Positions 22,567-25,168 of a stretch of DNA of 25,168 nucleotides are shown piece by piece. Made by a program: the position numbers and the translations under genes. Location: the NCBI RefSeq assembly GCF_938017615.1, contig NZ_CALIJA010000078.1:1-25168 (forward strand), read 5' to 3'. The stretch is from an uncultured Campylobacter sp. (GTDB taxonomy: Bacteria > Campylobacterota > Campylobacteria > Campylobacterales > Campylobacteraceae). The notes under the pieces are model-generated. The model ran no database searches and had not been told where the DNA came from. It was given only the letters and a program-made list of their open reading frames with translations. Every line of letters begins with the position of its first letter. Position 1 is the first letter of the stretch.

Positions 22567-23742
22567 ATGAATATCACGACCTTTTCGCCGCCGTTTCGCA
22601 TCGTAGGCGGCTATTTTATCTGCGGCTTTATCTTTTTGCTGTTAAGCGCGGCGAGCTTTTTAAAGGCCGATTTCGGCGCGATCCAGGCGCCGCAGACAGC
22701 GAGCTTTTTTCACGTATTTTTGCTGGGTTTCGTAATCAGCATAATCATCGGAGCGCTCTATCAGCTTACTTCGGTCATTATCCAAAAGGAATTTTTCACC
22801 GTCAAATTTGCGTTTTTAAATCTCTTTGCTTACACTGCGGGCGTGGCGCTGCTAAGCGCGGGATTGCTACTTTCAAGCATCCCTTTGATGCACGCAGGCG
22901 GCGCCGTTTTACTGCTTAGCCTATTTTATTTTACGATCTGCTACGCACTAAGCTTCATCGGCACGCCCAAATGGAGCTTCCCTGCCGTTGCGCTTGCGAT
23001 CTCGGCTGCGTTTTTGGCGGTAGGGATCAGCCTTGGCTTCGCGCTCGTGCTAGCTCTTAGCGGCGTGGAGGTTTTCGGAGTATATTTTTCAGAAATTTTA
23101 TCCTATCACATATACTTCGTGCTAGGCTTCGTGTTTTTCGTCATCGTAGGCGCTGCGTGCGTGCTGCTGCCGATGTTTAGCCTGGCGCACGATCTAAGCT
23201 TCGCGCTGGCAAAAGCTTCACTGGCGCTGTATCTGCTCGCGGGGCCGTTTTTGCTAAAAGACTTTGGAATTTTCATCGCACTTGCTGCGCTTGCGAGCTT
23301 TGCGGCTCAGGCGATCTATATCCTAGCCAGGCGCGTACGAAAAGCGATCGATTATTGGAATTTAAACGTCTATATCTCGCTGGCGGCTTTGGGATTTAGC
23401 GCGGCGTTTTGGCTCGCAGGTCGCGCGGATGCGGCGGCGTTTTGGCTGCTATACGGCTTTTTGTTCGCTTTCATCGTCGCGCACCTTTATAAAATCGCGC
23501 CCTTTCTCATCTGGTACCACTACGTCTCGCCCTTCGTCGGCAAGCGCAAAATCCCTATGCTTGAGGATATGATAATCAAAAAGATCGCCTACGCAGCCTG
23601 CGTGCCGAACGTCTTAGCGCTTGCGTGCGCGGGCTTTGGAGCGCTAACGCCCGCGGTGATCTTACAAGCAGCAAGCATAATTTTGGTGCTAATCAACATC
23701 GTAAATATCTTTAACTACATAAAATTTGGAGAGGAAAAATGA
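22567..23742 (+). CDS. 12-TM membrane protein with conserved-looking His residues (NnrS / heme-copper-subunit-like)
   Basis: A 391-residue integral membrane protein with about twelve hydrophobic segments. Histidines lie in or near membrane segments: H49 in SFFHVFLLGF, H109, H181 in SYHIYFVLGF, H208, H306 in IVAHLYKIAPF and H318 in WYHYVSPF. The arrangement recalls NnrS-family or NorB/cytochrome-oxidase subunit I-like heme proteins, but the canonical binuclear-centre motif is not seen, so the name is tentative. The Shine-Dalgarno site is weak (AAAATTTAG). It is flanked by DUF2249 and DUF59 genes, the second overlapping it by 4 bases. That context suggests a role in heme, copper or NO handling. 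Confidence 0.6.
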   Translation: MNITTFSPPFRIVGGYFICGFIFLLLSAASFLKADFGAIQAPQTASFFHVFLLGFVISIIIGALYQLTSVIIQKEFFTVKFAFLNLFAYTAGVALLSAGLLLSSIPLMHAGGAVLLLSLFYFTICYALSFIGTPKWSFPAVALAISAAFLAVGISLGFALVLALSGVEVFGVYFSEILSYHIYFVLGFVFFVIVGAACVLLPMFSLAHDLSFALAKASLALYLLAGPFLLKDFGIFIALAALASFAAQAIYILARRVRKAIDYWNLNVYISLAALGFSAAFWLAGRADAAAFWLLYGFLFAFIVAHLYKIAPFLIWYHYVSPFVGKRKIPMLEDMIIKKIAYAACVPNVLALACAGFGALTPAVILQAASIILVLINIVNIFNYIKFGEEK

Positions 23743-24044
23743 AAGTAACGAAGGAGCAAATTTACGACGCGCTTCGCGCCGTTGTCGATCCCGAGGTGGG
23801 CTTTGACGTCGTGTCGCTGGGACTTATTTACGACGTAGCGGTGGACGAGGCAAACAACGCCAAAGTCACGATGACGCTATCGACTCAGTCGTGCCCGTTA
23901 CACGAGATGATGGTAGAATGGGTGCGCGCGGGTGCCGAGAGCGTGGAGGGCGTCGGCGAGGTGGAGATTGATCTCGTCTTTGAGCCGATGTGGAATATCG
24001 ATATGGCGGAGGATCACGTCAAAGAGGCTCTGGGGCGGTTTTAG
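23739..24044 (+). CDS. MIP18/DUF59-family Fe-S assembly factor (SufT/PaaD-like)
   Basis: A 101-residue protein with the family's two marks: VVDPEVGFDVVSLGLIYDV (15-33) and the conserved cysteine C52 in TLSTQSCPLHEM, then FEPMWNIDMA near the end. Such proteins help insert iron-sulfur clusters into client enzymes. It overlaps the membrane-protein stop through ATGA, so the two are translationally coupled. The likely client would be a metal protein made from the same operon or a cytoplasmic partner elsewhere. Confidence 0.88.
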   Translation: MKVTKEQIYDALRAVVDPEVGFDVVSLGLIYDVAVDEANNAKVTMTLSTQSCPLHEMMVEWVRAGAESVEGVGEVEIDLVFEPMWNIDMAEDHVKEALGRF

Positions 24045-24076
24045 GGCTCGCGCGAAGGATATTTGCGGATTGCTCA

Positions 24077-24290
24077 GGACGCCGCACTCGTCGTCGGGCG
24101 CTTCTGCATATCGCCTCGGACGCTACACGGATTGTCGGGGCGCTTTTCTGCGAATCGCCCGAAGCGCTGCGTAAAAAGCCAAAGTGCTGTGTGGATCGCC
24201 CAGTGCTACACTAAATTCTGAAGCGATGCGTGATCACTGGGATATTGCACGAAATTTCGGAGCGCTGCGCAGATAGCTGGGCATTCTTGC
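24077..24290 (+). repeat. degenerate tandem repeat, unit about 20 bp, alternating to about 40 bp
   Basis: Successive units begin at about 24098, 24120, 24140, 24164, 24184, 24204, 24223, 24243 and 24262. Odd-type units look like GCGCTGCGCAGATAGCTGGG or GTGCTGTGTGGATCGCCCAG; the alternating type looks like ACGCTACACGGATTGTCGGG, TGCTACACTAAATTCTGAA or TATTGCACGAAATTTCGGA. Spacing is 19-24 bases. Frames through it are not convincing as genes. Confidence 0.65.
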
Positions 24291-24291
24291 T

Positions 24292-24316
24292 GCGGCGCGA
24301 TTCTCGCCGCCGTTTT
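24292..24316 (+). terminator. terminator of the DUF2249-DUF59 operon
   Basis: GCGGCG (24292-24297) and CGCCGC (24305-24310) form a 6-bp GC stem with loop CGATTCT, followed by CGTTTT. It lies about 250 bases after the last gene, beyond the tandem repeat. Confidence 0.5.
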
Positions 24317-24931
24317 AAATTTGCGCGATATAAAATTTAACTCAATTAAATTTTACACCGCCGTTTGATTATCGCTTAGTTACAAATTTGCACGATCTAA
24401 AATTTGACCGCACAACCGCGATTTGGCGAGCGTCATCAAACGATTTGTGTTTGTAAAATACCGCGGCGCGGCGCAATATTTTAAATTTAATCGCGGCGCC
24501 TGTGCCCCGCCCCTGCCTGCATCTAGTTAGCTCGCCTGCTTTCCCGTCTGTGCGCCTACGCACCAACCCGCTCACCCATCTACTTTCCTTTTTTCCAAAA
24601 CGCAAAACGCCGCCCCGTAAGGCGCGAATCGCAGTTTAAATTTAGCCGTAATAGCCGCAAATAGCGCTGCGAAATATTGTAAACTGCGCAATGAAATTTT
24701 AAAACTATGGAATTTAGCCACTCTGTTTATGAGCACGGCCAGTAGAGCGCGACAGGCGTTAAATTTCAACCCAAAATTAAAGCCAAACCCGCTAATCGCA
24801 ATTATTCTGTGTAATCGCTCCGATTGATATGCGCACGTTTGATCAAAATTTTGCAAAGAAACGCGGCGCGACTAAATAAAATTAAAGCAGATCCGTAAAC
24901 GCGCGGCAAGCGGTTAAATTTAAAACTAAAT
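24317..24931. other. 615-base non-coding stretch
   Basis: No convincing gene is seen. Two minus-strand frames here lack family features and ribosome binding sites. A 9-bp inverted repeat, CGCAGTTTA (24630-24638) and TAAACTGCG (24680-24688), is present. A G/C-rich patch near 24470-24500 contains CTGTGCCCC, which also occurs at 19085-19092 in the spacer beside polA. Confidence 0.5.
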
Positions 24932-25168
24932 TTAGACGAAATTTACGGCGAAGATCGCGGGCTTTGCGAGCTTTTTAAGGCTTCCTTTAAGCATTATCAA
25001 ATTATCAGCGCCGGAAATTTTAAGAGTGGAATTTTCAAAGCGAAATTCTAAATTTTTTAGCGCGTTTTCGCTTAGGAGGCGTGCAAGCTCCAAAATATAG
25101 CTGAGCCACGCAAGCTTGGCGGCATCCGGTAAAATCGCGCTCAAAGGCGCGAACGTAGCTCCCAGCTC
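24932..25168 (-). CDS. 3' end of a probable Ppx/GppA phosphatase (partial)
   Basis: The frame is open from the right edge to a TAA at 24932-24934, giving 78 codons of a C-terminus. LSAILPDAAKLAWLSYILEL, LLSENALKNLEFRFENSTL and the ending LKKLAKPAIFAVNF resemble the C-terminal helical region of epsilonproteobacterial exopolyphosphatase/guanosine pentaphosphate phosphohydrolase. The catalytic ASKHA domain lies outside the window, so the assignment rests on a remembered likeness and is moderate. Confidence 0.5.
   Translation of the reverse strand, partial: ELGATFAPLSAILPDAAKLAWLSYILELARLLSENALKNLEFRFENSTLKISGADNLIMLKGSLKKLAKPAIFAVNFV

Noticed and set aside
24369..24856. Two minus-strand open frames in the right spacer
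   Set aside because: No ribosome binding sites, composition like translated AAATTT-rich spacer, no recognisable motifs.
1..25168. tRNA, rRNA, CRISPR, transposase or integrase
   Set aside because: No T-loop, cloverleaf, regular spaced repeats or recombinase motifs were found on either strand by eye.

Overview
The window reads as chromosome of a relatively GC-rich Campylobacter (the oral group such as C. gracilis, C. rectus or C. showae is the best guess). The reasons are the very frequent AAATTT/AAATTTTA words in spacers, extended TATAAT -10 boxes without a clear -35, a FccABC-like periplasmic flavoprotein plus tetraheme cytochrome set, and epsilon-type protein sequences throughout. The species call is inference. 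Almost everything is on the + strand; polA and an edge gene on the right are on the - strand.

Layout. 1-109: 3' end of an unidentified gene. 309-2153: two tandem EamA/DMT-type exporters. 2292-6711: the most interesting block, with a YjiL/HgdC-type ATP-dependent activator, a YjiM-type (double-cubane-cluster-like) 2-hydroxyacyl-CoA dehydratase homologue, a Tat-exported ModA-like binding protein, a NapH/NosR-like polyferredoxin membrane protein and a stand-alone NifB radical SAM protein, closed by a terminator. No nitrogenase genes are visible. Double-cubane proteins carry an Fe8S9 cluster and NifB assembles an Fe8S9C cluster, so a dedicated cluster-maturation or low-potential reductase system is a reasonable hypothesis, not a demonstrated one.

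6974-9878: a periplasmic flavoprotein reductase of the fumarate/methacrylate/urocanate type, a tetraheme cytochrome c and a NapC/NirT quinol dehydrogenase, forming a menaquinol-to-periplasm respiratory chain; a short response-regulator-like remnant follows. 10244-14063: proline synthesis genes proB and proA, split by a secreted EF-hand protein and an AT-rich HEPN/Abi-type gene that looks acquired. 14450-18597: a cystine-type amino acid ABC transporter (two paralogous binding proteins, permease, ATPase) followed by a Cys/Met-metabolism PLP enzyme. 19244-22060 (-): DNA polymerase I with an unusual Gly/Ser-rich linker. 22205-24044: a three-gene operon of DUF2249 protein, a 12-TM His-containing membrane protein and a MIP18/DUF59 Fe-S assembly factor, suggestive of redox or NO-related metal work. 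24932-25168 (-): 3' end of a probable Ppx/GppA phosphatase.

The spacers are unusually informative. A structured dispersed repeat occurs at about 8560-8712 and 14091-14251 with a conserved core and changing stems. A cluster of strong hairpins lies at 18619-18775. A decayed tandem repeat of about 20 bp (alternating to about 40 bp) fills 24077-24290. No rRNA, tRNA, CRISPR array, transposase or integrase was seen.
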